This document shows positions 1-7,879 of a DNA stretch of 64,000 bases, in pieces. Numbering within the stretch: position 1 is the first letter of the stretch; every line of letters begins with the position of its first letter. Below the pieces are notes generated by a model that made no database searches, was not told the origin of the DNA, and was given only the letters and a program-made list of their open reading frames with translations. Source of the DNA: Thermaerobacter marianensis DSM 12885 (GTDB taxonomy: Bacteria; Bacillota; Sulfobacillia; Thermaerobacterales; Thermaerobacteraceae); contig NC_014831.1 in assembly GCF_000184705.1 (NCBI RefSeq), positions 1,922,001 to 1,986,000 on the forward strand. Reading direction: 5' to 3'. Position numbers and translations under genes: made by a program.

Positions 1-365
1 CAGTACACCACGATGGGGGCGGACCGGTCGCCGGGGAGTTGCGCCAGTTCCTGGTCGATCCGGTCATAAGGGATGAACCGGTCGGTGCCCGGTATGTGGC
101 CCTCGTAGGGGACGTGCACGTTCACCACCGTGTAGTTCCGGCGTTGTTCTTCGGACTGCATGATCTCCCACAGCCGTTCGGGTGAGATGTCCACGTACCC
201 CTTGCCTTCGTTGTCCCTGGGGCCGGTGGTCGCACCGGTGGAATCGGCCGGTGCCCCAGGCGTCGGGCCGGCACCATCACCCGGACTTCCGCCGCGTAGG
301 GCGATGATGCCGGCCAGCACCAACGCGACCGCGGCGAGAACGAACCATGCGCGGGGGTTTCGCAC
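1..365 (-). CDS. membrane-anchored rhodanese-like protein (3' end outside window)
   Basis: Starts at GTG 365 behind GGGAGGTG, and runs off the left edge. Residues 3-22 form one hydrophobic helix (signal anchor). A Gly/Pro/Thr linker follows, then a rhodanese-type fold: a DISPERLWEIM segment, a VVNVHVPYEGHIPGT strand-loop, and IVVYC at the window edge, where the family's catalytic Cys is expected. Rhodanese domains transfer or sense sulfane sulfur; being exported, this one probably works outside the membrane. It is divergent from the oxidase operon and could share its control region. Target unknown. Confidence 0.75.
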   Translation of the reverse strand, partial: MRNPRAWFVLAAVALVLAGIIALRGGSPGDGAGPTPGAPADSTGATTGPRDNEGKGYVDISPERLWEIMQSEEQRRNYTVVNVHVPYEGHIPGTDRFIPYDRIDQELAQLPGDRSAPIVVY

Positions 366-454
366 GGCACCCACCTCCCTGGCAGTGAGGGCAAGGACTG
401 GACCTGCGTGCCGTTCGCGGCGGCGACGCGACCGCTCGCACCGGCAAGCCACCA

Positions 455-484
455 TTGACGTTGCCAGAATACACGATGTATCGT
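455..484 (+). promoter_or_regulatory. promoter of the cytochrome oxidase operon with an operator-like repeat
   Basis: TTGACG (455-460) and TATCGT (479-484) are 18 bases apart, an acceptable sigma-A promoter. The spacer and -10 carry an inverted repeat, ATACA-CGA-TGTAT (469-481), resembling the TACA-N2-TGTA boxes of BlaI/CopY-type repressors but with a three-base centre. This is an AT-rich island in a very GC-rich context. The next gene on this strand is ctaB. Confidence 0.55.
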
Positions 485-496
485 AGTGTTAGTCAG

Positions 497-513
497 CACT
501 ATCTAAGATAGTG
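497..513. promoter_or_regulatory. perfect 17-base palindrome just after the ctaB promoter
   Basis: CACTATCT-A-AGATAGTG is an exact inverted repeat with eight-base arms around one base. It begins about 12 bases downstream of the -10 box, where a bound repressor would block transcription. The sequence TAGTGTT occurs twice here (484-490 and 509-515), 25 bases apart. The binding protein is unknown; the BlaI-type regulator encoded about 7 kb downstream is one candidate. Confidence 0.5.
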
Positions 514-628
514 TTTCATTCCGCGTCAGCGCAGTACGGTGCGCACCCGATTACCCTCCGCTGGCCGACCGATGATCGCCCTTGGCGGGCCGGTATGCCC
601 GGGCAGGGCCTGGCATCAGGGAGTTCGC

Positions 629-1648
629 ATGTCCATGAACGTTTCGTCTTCTACTGGACCCAAGCACCTCACGGCGCCCGGGAAGCCGCGCGCTTCTGCC
701 GGGGAACGGCGGCGCCGGTCCCATCACCGGCCGGGAGGGCACCGCGCTCTACCCGCCCCCTCGCCGTTCCTCGTCCGGCTGCGGGACTACGTGGCCCTCT
801 GTAAGCCGCGCATCGTGCTCCTGTTGCTGGTGACCGGGTTCGCGGGCTGGTGGCTGGGGGCGGGCGCGGTCGAGGCGGAGGCGACTTCGCTGGTCGCCGT
901 GCTCCTCGGCCTGGCTCTGGCCAGCGGCAGCGCCAACGCGCTCAACTGTTACGTGGACCGGGACATCGACGCCGTGATGCGCCGGACGGCGAACCGGCCG
1001 CTGCCTGCCGGGCGGTTGACCCCCCGGCAGGCTTTGCTCTTTGGCGTGATGCTCGGCGCCGCCTCCATGGCGATTCTCCTTTGGGGGACGAACCCGCTTA
1101 CCGCCGGGCTGGCTCTGGCGGGCATCCTTTTCTACGTTTTCGTCTATACGGTCTGGCTGAAGCGGCGTTCGGTGCACAACACGGTCATCGGAGGCATCGC
1201 GGGAGCGCTGCCGCCTCTCATCGGCTGGGCGGCCGCGACGGGCGGGCTGGCGTGGCCCGCCCTCGTGCTGTTCCTCCTGATCTTTTTCTGGCAACCGCCC
1301 CACTTCTGGGTCCTGGCCACGTTCCGCCAGGACGACTACCGCCGGGCCGGCATCCCCATGTTGCCGGTGGTGCGGGGCCCGTCGGTCACGGGCCGGCAGG
1401 TGCTGGGGTACAGCGCCGCCACCGTGGCCGTGAGCCTCCTGGTCTACGCCACCGGCGTCGCCGGTCCCGTGTACCTGGTGGCGGCGCTCCTCCTGGGCGG
1501 TTACTTTCTCTACCTGGCATGGCGCGCCTATGGGACGTGGCGGGCGTTCCGGGACGGCGGTGAAAGGAACGCGCGGTGGCTGTTCGGCTACTCGATTCTC
1601 TACCTGTTCGCCTTGTTCGTCCTGGTCGTGTTGGATCACAGCCCGTGA
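629..1648 (+). CDS. ctaB: protoheme IX farnesyltransferase (heme O synthase)
   Basis: Transfers a farnesyl group to heme B to make heme O, precursor of heme A for the oxidase encoded downstream. UbiA-family integral membrane protein of 339 residues with about eight or nine helices. The prenyl-diphosphate motif N-x3-D-x3-D (NCYVDRDID) is near residue 106, and a second acidic loop with DDYRRAGIP is near residue 235. An upstream in-frame ATG at 539 exists, but ATG 629 has AGGGAG five bases before it, and the extra residues do not look like this family. First gene of the oxidase operon. No heme A synthase (ctaA) lies in the window. Confidence 0.93.
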   Translation: MSMNVSSSTGPKHLTAPGKPRASAGERRRRSHHRPGGHRALPAPSPFLVRLRDYVALCKPRIVLLLLVTGFAGWWLGAGAVEAEATSLVAVLLGLALASGSANALNCYVDRDIDAVMRRTANRPLPAGRLTPRQALLFGVMLGAASMAILLWGTNPLTAGLALAGILFYVFVYTVWLKRRSVHNTVIGGIAGALPPLIGWAAATGGLAWPALVLFLLIFFWQPPHFWVLATFRQDDYRRAGIPMLPVVRGPSVTGRQVLGYSAATVAVSLLVYATGVAGPVYLVAALLLGGYFLYLAWRAYGTWRAFRDGGERNARWLFGYSILYLFALFVLVVLDHSP

Positions 1649-1806
1649 CGCCGTACCGGGGGAACCCGGCGAGAGGGGGCTCCAAGTCATGGTGGCCAAT
1701 GGCGAGCGCCAGTCCCGGCGGGGTGGCGGGAGGAGCCGGATCCCACCGGTCCGCGGCCCGCGCGTCCCCCGGTGCCGGGCACCGAACAACCGGGAGGGAT
1801 GAGCCC

Positions 1807-2787
1807 GTGAGGGAGTGGTGTCATCGGGCCAAGCTGACCGGCCTGTTGACGGCCGGGGCGGTTCTGCTCTCTGCCTGTGCCTCGCAGGTGGCGGGCAGCC
1901 CGGAGAACCCGGTCCAAAAGGTCGAGCTTCGCATGGGCGACTACTGGTTCAACCCCGGCCAGCTGGTGGTCCGGGCCGGCGACACGGTGACCATCACGGT
2001 GGTCAACGACAGCCGGGAGCGCAGGGAGCACGAGTTCATGGTGGGCCGCCAGGTGATGATGGGCGGTCCCTTCGGCGATCGGCCCGACGGGTTCATGGAG
2101 GACTTCTTCGACGGGGTCGAGGTGGAGCTGCTGGAGGCCGAGGGTGTCACCATGCTCATGCCCGGCGAAGCCAAGGTCACGGGTGAGGCCGCCGAGGCGC
2201 TCATGAAGGCCATGGGTGGGATGGGCGGCATGCCCGGCATGGAAGGCACGGGCGAGATGGGCGACATGGGCGGCATGCCCGGCACGGCGGGCATGGGCGG
2301 CATGGACGGCCACGGTGAGGGCACCGAGGGGTCCGGCGGGTCCGCCACCATGGACGGCGGTGTCATGGGCGGCGGCAGCATGAACGGGATGGATGGGATG
2401 AACGGAACGAGCGGTGGCCAGAGCATGGAGGGTGCCCGCGGGACGAGCGGCACGAATATGAACGGCATGAACAGCATGAACAACATGAACGGAATGAACA
2501 TCATGGGCGATATGGGTGGAATGGGCGGAATGAGTGGCATGGGTGGAATGGACGGGATGGACGGCATGGAGGGCATGAACGGAGACGGTATCGGCGGTAT
2601 GGAAGGGATGGCGATGGGCGGGGACGCCCACGCCGGTTTCATGATCCAGCTCGAACCGGGTGGCCGCGCCACCTTCACCATCAAGATCCCCGAAGGCAAG
2701 GCCGGCCGGTGGGAGTTCGCCTGTTTCGCCCAGGACGGCCAGCACTACGGCGAGGGAATGAAGGGCACCTTGGTGGTCGTCGAATGA
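1807..2787 (+). CDS. Met-rich cupredoxin lipoprotein in the oxidase operon
   Basis: Exported lipoprotein of 326 residues. A lipobox (LLSAC) follows a hydrophobic signal. The ends of the mature protein form a cupredoxin domain whose type-1 copper ligands are visible: His75 (RREHEFM), Cys306, His313 and Met318 (C-x6-H-x4-M). Between the two halves, about residues 130-275 are almost entirely Gly/Met repeats (GMGGM, MNGMN, MDGMDGM), like the methionine-rich copper-binding segments of periplasmic Cu proteins. GTG 1807 is preferred because it follows a GGGAGGG site. Lying between ctaB and ctaC, it may bring copper to the Cu-A site, store copper or carry electrons. The fold is a confident call; the role is inferred. 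Confidence 0.8.
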   Translation: MREWCHRAKLTGLLTAGAVLLSACASQVAGSPENPVQKVELRMGDYWFNPGQLVVRAGDTVTITVVNDSRERREHEFMVGRQVMMGGPFGDRPDGFMEDFFDGVEVELLEAEGVTMLMPGEAKVTGEAAEALMKAMGGMGGMPGMEGTGEMGDMGGMPGTAGMGGMDGHGEGTEGSGGSATMDGGVMGGGSMNGMDGMNGTSGGQSMEGARGTSGTNMNGMNSMNNMNGMNIMGDMGGMGGMSGMGGMDGMDGMEGMNGDGIGGMEGMAMGGDAHAGFMIQLEPGGRATFTIKIPEGKAGRWEFACFAQDGQHYGEGMKGTLVVVE

Positions 2788-2884
2788 CGAGCCGCTGCCG
2801 GGCCCCGCAGTTGGGAGCGCGGCCCGGACCGGGACGACGTAAAGGGCGCCGTGGGGCGCCGGAGGGGAAGGGGTCGTTGGCATC

Positions 2885-3643
2885 GTGAGAGACCACGCGA
2901 TCTTCGCCGCGCTGTGGGCGGCGCTGACGGCCGCCGGGCTGTGGGTGGTGGAGCGGCTGCTGTTGCCGGCGCTGCCCGTCGCAGCGGCGGCCGAAGCGGA
3001 AACCATCGATCACAGCTTCGCGTTGCTGGCGCGCTGGTCGGTGCCGGTCGCCGCCTTCGTCTTCGTCATGCTGGCCTTCGCGGCGGTGCGCTTCCGCGCC
3101 CGGGATCCGGAAGGCGAGGAGAGCCCGGTCGCAACGCGCGACAACCGCTGGTTCTCCTGGAGTTGGCTGGTCCTGACGGCGGCGCTGAACGTGTACTTCA
3201 TCCTCGGCCCGGGCGTCGGCGGTCTGCAGAAGCTGGCGCAGGGCAGCGACCAGGCCGCCCTGGTGGTGCGGGTGCACGCCACCCAGTGGTCCTTCACCTT
3301 CGAGTACCCGCAATATGGCGTGACGGTGAAGGACCAGCTGGTGCTGCCCGTCGGGCAGCGGGTGCGGTTCGAGGTGACCTCCGATGACGTCATCCATTCC
3401 TTCTGGGTGCCGGCCTTCCGGATGAAAACGGACGCCGTGCCCGGAACCACCCGGGTGATCTACGTCACGCCAAACCGACGGATCTCCACCGAGATCGACC
3501 CCACCGCGCGGGTCCAGTGCGCCGAGCTCTGCGGCGTCGGTCACGCCCAGATGCGGGCGCTGCTGAACGTGGTCGATGCAGACCAGTTCCAGGAGTGGCT
3601 GGTCGCGGAGGCGTCCGGCGGCGACACAGGGGCCGGCCATTGA
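2885..3643 (+). CDS. ctaC: cytochrome c oxidase subunit II
   Basis: Carries the binuclear Cu-A centre that takes electrons from cytochrome c. It has 252 residues: an N-terminal hydrophobic stretch, two further membrane helices (about 47-67 and 90-110), then the external cupredoxin domain. Cu-A ligands are visible as His171 (DVIHSFW) and C-x3-C-x3-H-x2-M at 212-223 (CAELCGVGHAQM). Unlike caa3 oxidases there is no fused C-terminal cytochrome c domain; the chain ends soon after Cu-A. GTG start behind a GGAGGGGAAGGGG tract. The preceding copper-binding gene suggests assembly is coupled to copper supply. Confidence 0.93.
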   Translation: MRDHAIFAALWAALTAAGLWVVERLLLPALPVAAAAEAETIDHSFALLARWSVPVAAFVFVMLAFAAVRFRARDPEGEESPVATRDNRWFSWSWLVLTAALNVYFILGPGVGGLQKLAQGSDQAALVVRVHATQWSFTFEYPQYGVTVKDQLVLPVGQRVRFEVTSDDVIHSFWVPAFRMKTDAVPGTTRVIYVTPNRRISTEIDPTARVQCAELCGVGHAQMRALLNVVDADQFQEWLVAEASGGDTGAGH

Positions 3644-3693
3644 GAAGAACCATGGAGAACCGCGAAGACGACTGAAGAGGGGGTGCACCACCC

Positions 3694-5574
3694 GTGTCCG
3701 CGCAGACGGCAACGGTTCGACCGGAAGGACCCGTTCCCCGGGCCCGGAGCCTGCCGCCGGTGGTGAAGGGCCTGGTATGGGCCGCCGTCGGCTTCGGGAT
3801 CGGCGCGGGGCTGACCGCCGCCATCGGCGGAAAGGCCTTCCTTTCGGAAGAAGCTATCGTGATCGGCTACGCGCTGGGCCTGATCGGCTGGCTCCTGGGC
3901 ATCGGCGCCTGGGACGCGTGGGTCCGGACCTGGTTCGGTCTTCCCGAGAACTACGATGAAGGGACGGGCACGGCCCGCTACTGGCGATTCAACACCGACC
4001 ACAAGGTGGTCGGGATCCAGTACCTGGTGACGTCGCTGGTGGTGTTCCTGCTGGCGGGGTTGCTGGCGATGCTGATCCGGCTCGAGCTGTTCGCGCCCGG
4101 GCTGAACTTCTTCGCCACCAAGACCGCCTACAACACCACGGTGTCACTGCACGGCACCCTGATGATCTTCGCCGTGGCGGCGCTGGCCATCGTCGGCGGG
4201 TTCGGCAATTACTTCGTCCCGCTGCTGATCGGGGCGGAGGACATGGCCTACCCCAAGCTGAACGCCATCAGCTACTGGTTCGTGCCCGCGGGCGTACTGG
4301 CCCTGCTGGCGGCGCCGCTGCTGGGCGGCTTCGACGCGGGGTGGACCGGTTACCCGCCCCTGACGTTGATGAACCCGTCCGGGCAGGTCCTGTACTACCT
4401 GGGCGTGTTCACCCTGGGCGTCTCGTCCATCCTGGGCGCCATCAACATCATCGCCACCGTCGTGTTCCTGCGGGCGCCCGGCCTGACCTGGGGCCGGCTG
4501 CCGGTGTTCGTCTGGTCGATGCTGGCGGTTTCGCTGCTCAACCTGCTGTTCGTCCCCTTCGCGGGTATCGCCGGCATCATGGCGCTGCTGGACCGGACGG
4601 CGGGCACCGCTTTCTTCACCGGCCAGGGCAACCCGGTGCTCTACCAGGACTGGTTCTGGATCTTCGGCCACCCGGAGGTGTACATCTTAATCCTCCCGGC
4701 CTTCGGCCTCATCCTGGAGGTGCTGCCGGTCTTCGGCCGGAGGCCGCTCTACGGCTACCGGTGGGCGGTGGCCGGCATCGTGGGCATCACCGTCCTGAGC
4801 GCCGCGGTCTGGCGCCACCACATGTTCACCACCGTCCCCATGTCGTCCTGGGTGCCCTTCCTGACCACCACCGAGGCCATCTCGGTGCCGACGGGGCTCC
4901 TGTTCCTGGCGGCCCTGGGGACGCTGTGGGGGGCACGCATCCGTTTCAAGACGCCGATGCTGTTCGCCATGGGCATGCTGTTCAACTTCTTCATCGGCGG
5001 CATCACCGGCATCCCGCTGGCGGACGTGCCCACCGACCTGCACCTGCAGGACACCTTCTTCGTGGTCGCCCACTTCCACTACACCATCATGGGCGGCATG
5101 GTCTTTGCCCTCATGGCGGGGCTCTACTACTGGTTCCCCAAGATGACCGGCCGCATGTACAACGAGGCCTGGGGCAAGGTGAACTTCTGGTGGACGTTCC
5201 TTGCGTATAACGCCACGTTCCTGCCCATGTTCTGGCTGGGCATCAACGGGATGAACCGGCGCATCGTCGACTACCTGCCCTACCTGGGCGATCTCAACCG
5301 CTGGGTCAGCGTCGCCGCCTTCGTCCTGGGCGCCAGCTTCATCGTGCCGGCCGTGAACTTCGCCGTCTCCTGGGTGCGCGGTCCGGCCGCCGCGGCCAAC
5401 CCCTGGCAGGGCAAGACGCTGGAGTGGCAGGTCCCCTCGCCTCCGCCCAAGGAGAACTTCCCCGCCGTGCCTGAGGTGGTGGCCGACTTCTATGGCTACG
5501 GGCAGGCCCATGCCGGGATGACGCCGGCACGGGTCCCGGCGGCGGGCGGCGTGGCCGCCGGCGGCCACGACTGA
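3694..5574 (+). CDS. ctaD: cytochrome c oxidase subunit I
   Basis: Catalytic heme-copper subunit of 626 residues reducing O2 to water while pumping protons. The Cu-B and active-site motif GHPEVYI is present, holding the Glu typical of A1-type oxidases and the Tyr that crosslinks to the Cu-B His. Also present are the HH pair (WRHHMFT) and the heme ligands in VAHFHYTIMGG. The N-terminus is extended: about 75 residues with two extra helices precede the usual first helix (TDHKVVGIQY). The C-terminal tail is Pro/Ala-rich. GTG start after AGAGGGGG, 50 bases from ctaC. Confidence 0.95.
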   Translation: MSAQTATVRPEGPVPRARSLPPVVKGLVWAAVGFGIGAGLTAAIGGKAFLSEEAIVIGYALGLIGWLLGIGAWDAWVRTWFGLPENYDEGTGTARYWRFNTDHKVVGIQYLVTSLVVFLLAGLLAMLIRLELFAPGLNFFATKTAYNTTVSLHGTLMIFAVAALAIVGGFGNYFVPLLIGAEDMAYPKLNAISYWFVPAGVLALLAAPLLGGFDAGWTGYPPLTLMNPSGQVLYYLGVFTLGVSSILGAINIIATVVFLRAPGLTWGRLPVFVWSMLAVSLLNLLFVPFAGIAGIMALLDRTAGTAFFTGQGNPVLYQDWFWIFGHPEVYILILPAFGLILEVLPVFGRRPLYGYRWAVAGIVGITVLSAAVWRHHMFTTVPMSSWVPFLTTTEAISVPTGLLFLAALGTLWGARIRFKTPMLFAMGMLFNFFIGGITGIPLADVPTDLHLQDTFFVVAHFHYTIMGGMVFALMAGLYYWFPKMTGRMYNEAWGKVNFWWTFLAYNATFLPMFWLGINGMNRRIVDYLPYLGDLNRWVSVAAFVLGASFIVPAVNFAVSWVRGPAAAANPWQGKTLEWQVPSPPPKENFPAVPEVVADFYGYGQAHAGMTPARVPAAGGVAAGGHD

Positions 5575-5682
5575 GACGGTGACAAGGCGGCCGGAGGACG
5601 AACCTGCGGCACGGCGTGCCACCGGCTTGAAGGATGGAGGAACGGTAGCCGATTCGAGCCAGAGGATAGGGGTGATGTTGCG

Positions 5683-6249
5683 ATGCACCACCCGGCCCAT
5701 GCCCACGCCCACCACGGGCCGTCGCCGGCCCTCTACCGGTTCGGGGTGTGGCTCCTGATCGCCTCCGAGGCCATGTTCTTCGTCGCGCTTTTGACCACGC
5801 GCTTCGTGCTGGCCGGAACGGAGCGGCCGGAAGTGCTCAACCAGCCCCTCGGGGTGGCGATGACGGCCATCCTGCTAGGAAGCGGCATACCGGCCTGGCG
5901 GGCGGGGGTCGCCGCCGCCCGCGGTGACCGCCGGGCGACCCTCGCGAACCTGTGGCTGACCGCCCTGTTGGGTGCCCTGTTCCTGGTGCTCATGGCCTAC
6001 GAATGGTCGGTGCTGCTGCGGGAGCTGCCGGCGGGGAGCCCGTACGGAACGGCGTTCTACGCAACGACGGGCATGCACGGTGCCCATGTCTTCTTCGGCG
6101 TCCTGGCCTACATCGCCATGGCCCTGCGGACGCGGGCGGGCGAGCTGGGCCCGCACAACCACGCTCCCATCGAGGGGGCCGAGCGTTACTGGCACTTCGT
6201 CGACGTGGCGTGGCTGTTCATCTACCCGATCTTCTACCTGATCGGGTGA
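5683..6249 (+). CDS. ctaE: cytochrome c oxidase subunit III
   Basis: Five-helix subunit III of 188 residues, the length usual for bacterial oxidases lacking the first two helices of the mitochondrial form. Family landmarks are the WLLIASEAMFF segment in helix 1, GMHGAHVFFGV in the middle, and YWHFVDVAWLFIYPIFY at the end. It stabilises subunit I and its proton uptake. The His-rich N-terminus (MHHPAHAHAHH) is unusual and may bind metal. Last gene of the operon; a strong terminator follows, and no subunit IV gene is seen before it. Confidence 0.93.
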   Translation: MHHPAHAHAHHGPSPALYRFGVWLLIASEAMFFVALLTTRFVLAGTERPEVLNQPLGVAMTAILLGSGIPAWRAGVAAARGDRRATLANLWLTALLGALFLVLMAYEWSVLLRELPAGSPYGTAFYATTGMHGAHVFFGVLAYIAMALRTRAGELGPHNHAPIEGAERYWHFVDVAWLFIYPIFYLIG

Positions 6250-6334
6250 ACGGACCGGTTGCAAGGGTGGAATGGACGGGTCGGAGCGGGTGAACGGGCT
6301 CGCGCCGGCGCGGGTCGCGCGAGTCCAGGCGGGG

Positions 6335-6394
6335 GCCAACGCCAAAGGGCGCCTTGCCCACGGGGAGGGGGGCGCGCTTTGGCATTGGCTTTTT
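6335..6394 (+). terminator. intrinsic terminator of the oxidase operon
   Basis: Arms 6335-6353 (starting GCCAACGCCAAAGG) and 6371-6389 (ending CTTTGGCATTGGC) pair at 17 of 19 positions around a 17-base loop and are followed by TTTTT. There is no T-run on the other strand, so it serves the oxidase operon rather than the convergent M56 gene. Confidence 0.85.
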
Positions 6395-6487
6395 GACCTT
6401 TGTGCAGGTGGACCCATGAGGAGCCCGGGGCTGGTCGTCGGATCCGCACCGCCACGGGTGCCCGGGCCGGGGGCAGGCCGCCCCGCC

Positions 6488-7429
6488 TCAGGCCAAGCCG
6501 CCGATCCCCATGCAGCGCGTGGCGCAGTAGAAGAGCCAGAGGGCCGGCGTCGACGCGGCGGCCTGCAGCCACCACGCGGCGCCGTACCGTGACACCGCGG
6601 TGTGCCGACGCGGGCCGGGCGGCTCGGCGACCAGCCGCCGGAGACGCGCTTCGAGGGTCGAGGCGAATCCGCTGACCGGCTCACCCAGCAGCCCGCCCCG
6701 CTCACCCGGACCTGCCGGTGCGGCGCTCCCGGCCAGGACCTTCAACAGGGCCGAGGCCAGCGGCCGCCAGTCCCGTTGGAGCCCGACCGCCAGGGCGTCG
6801 GCGTCCAGCTCCCGGCGTTCCTGATACGCCGCCGTCACCTTGCGCAGCACCGGCAGGAAGAACAGGCCCTCGGCCACCGTCTGCAGAACGAAGGTGCGCA
6901 GCGGATCGCGGTTGGCCGCGTGGGATTCTTCATGGATGAGAACGGCGGCCAGCTCGTCGTCCGTCAGGGCCTCGACGAGACCGGCGGACACCAGGATCAC
7001 CGGCCGCCACCAGCCGCGGGTGGCGGCGATGGGACGGGCGCTGGCGATGACCAGCACCGGGGTTCGGATCCCGAACCGGGCCGCAATGTCGCGGGCGCGC
7101 CGGACCGCGGCGGCCTCGCCGGCCAGGAGGGGAAGGTGGTCGCGGCGGGACGGGTGCAGGAGCCTCCCCAACCGCCGGCCGGCGCGCACGGCGCCCGCGG
7201 CCAGGAGGACCAGGGAGGTGACCACCATCCAGCCCGCTCCCGCGGGCGAACGCAGCCAGATCACGCAAAAGCGCAGCCAATCCCAGGAGGCCGCACCGCC
7301 CCCGAGCACCCACGTGACGAAGTGATGGGGCGGAACCAGCACCAGGGGGGCGGCGAGGGCCACCGTCAGCCAGAACAGGCCGTGCCGTTCAACTTCCCGC
7401 GCCGTCGCGGTGAACATCCGCCGGTGCAC
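6488..7429 (-). CDS. M56-family (BlaR1/MecR1-like) membrane metallopeptidase
   Basis: Integral membrane zinc protease of 313 residues. Two N-terminal helices and one C-terminal helix flank a cytoplasmic M56 domain with the HExxH motif HEESH near residue 168, followed by the conserved ANRDPL. In BlaR1/MecR1 this domain triggers loss of the cognate BlaI repressor; here the penicillin-binding sensor domain is absent, so the signal is unknown. GTG 7429 lies inside the end of the BlaI-type gene (41-base overlap), showing co-transcription and probable coupling. Alternative start: ATG 7417. Confidence 0.85.
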   Translation of the reverse strand: MHRRMFTATAREVERHGLFWLTVALAAPLVLVPPHHFVTWVLGGGAASWDWLRFCVIWLRSPAGAGWMVVTSLVLLAAGAVRAGRRLGRLLHPSRRDHLPLLAGEAAAVRRARDIAARFGIRTPVLVIASARPIAATRGWWRPVILVSAGLVEALTDDELAAVLIHEESHAANRDPLRTFVLQTVAEGLFFLPVLRKVTAAYQERRELDADALAVGLQRDWRPLASALLKVLAGSAAPAGPGERGGLLGEPVSGFASTLEARLRRLVAEPPGPRRHTAVSRYGAAWWLQAAASTPALWLFYCATRCMGIGGLA

Positions 7430-7859
7430 TGCCCTTCGTCCCCTCTCGCTCGAGCCGCTCCCTCAGCTTGCGTAGCAGTTCCGGGTCCACTTCCTCCAGC
7501 ACGTCGACGAATTGGACCACCGCGTCCTCGCCGAAGTCCTCGATCAGGCCGCGCGACACCTTGCGCGTCAGGGTGCGCTGGAACGTCCGGCGATCCGTGA
7601 CCGGGATGTACACCGAGGCCCGGCCTTCCGCGGCCGCCTGGCGTTTCAGGACCCCTTTTGCCACCAGCCTGTTCATGACCGTCATGACGGTGTTGAACGA
7701 GACATCACCCCCCAACGCCTGTTGCACCTCGGCAATGGTGGCTCTGCCCCGCGCCCAGACCGCCGACATGACCCGTTCTTCCAGAGAACCGAATACACGT
7801 CGCAGCCCGCGCTCGGCCAAGCGAAACACCCGCAACCCCCGGTCCTCGGGTGTCACCAT
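7389..7859 (-). CDS. BlaI/MecI/CopY-family transcriptional repressor
   Basis: Penicillinase-repressor-family winged-helix protein of 156 residues. The recognition region VSFNTVMTVMNRLVAKGVL is canonical, followed by a wing with YIPVTDRRTF and a C-terminal dimerisation helix pair ending DPELLRKLRERLE. ATG 7859 is chosen because AAGGAGGT precedes it; upstream in-frame codons do not extend the family. Partner of the overlapping M56 protease, which probably inactivates it. Likely targets include its own operon; palindromes at the ctaB promoter are a possible second target (inference). Confidence 0.88.
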   Translation of the reverse strand: MVTPEDRGLRVFRLAERGLRRVFGSLEERVMSAVWARGRATIAEVQQALGGDVSFNTVMTVMNRLVAKGVLKRQAAAEGRASVYIPVTDRRTFQRTLTRKVSRGLIEDFGEDAVVQFVDVLEEVDPELLRKLRERLEREGTKGSAPADVHRDGAGS

Positions 7860-7879
7860 CCATGCGACCTCCTTCTGTC

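Noticed and set aside
2200-2630. The Met/Gly repeat DNA as a microsatellite or CRISPR-like array
   Set aside because: Units are irregular at DNA level, remain in frame, and encode a plausible metal-binding segment.
1687-3006. A minus-strand His/Ala-rich repeat protein opposite the Met-rich cupredoxin
   Set aside because: The HAVHxVH pattern is the reverse reading of ATG-GGC repeats; the plus-strand frame has a lipobox, copper ligands and a ribosome site.
3694-5574. Reading the oxidase as a caa3 type with fused cytochrome c
   Set aside because: Subunit II ends soon after the Cu-A motif and has no CxxCH, and no cytochrome c gene is present in the window.
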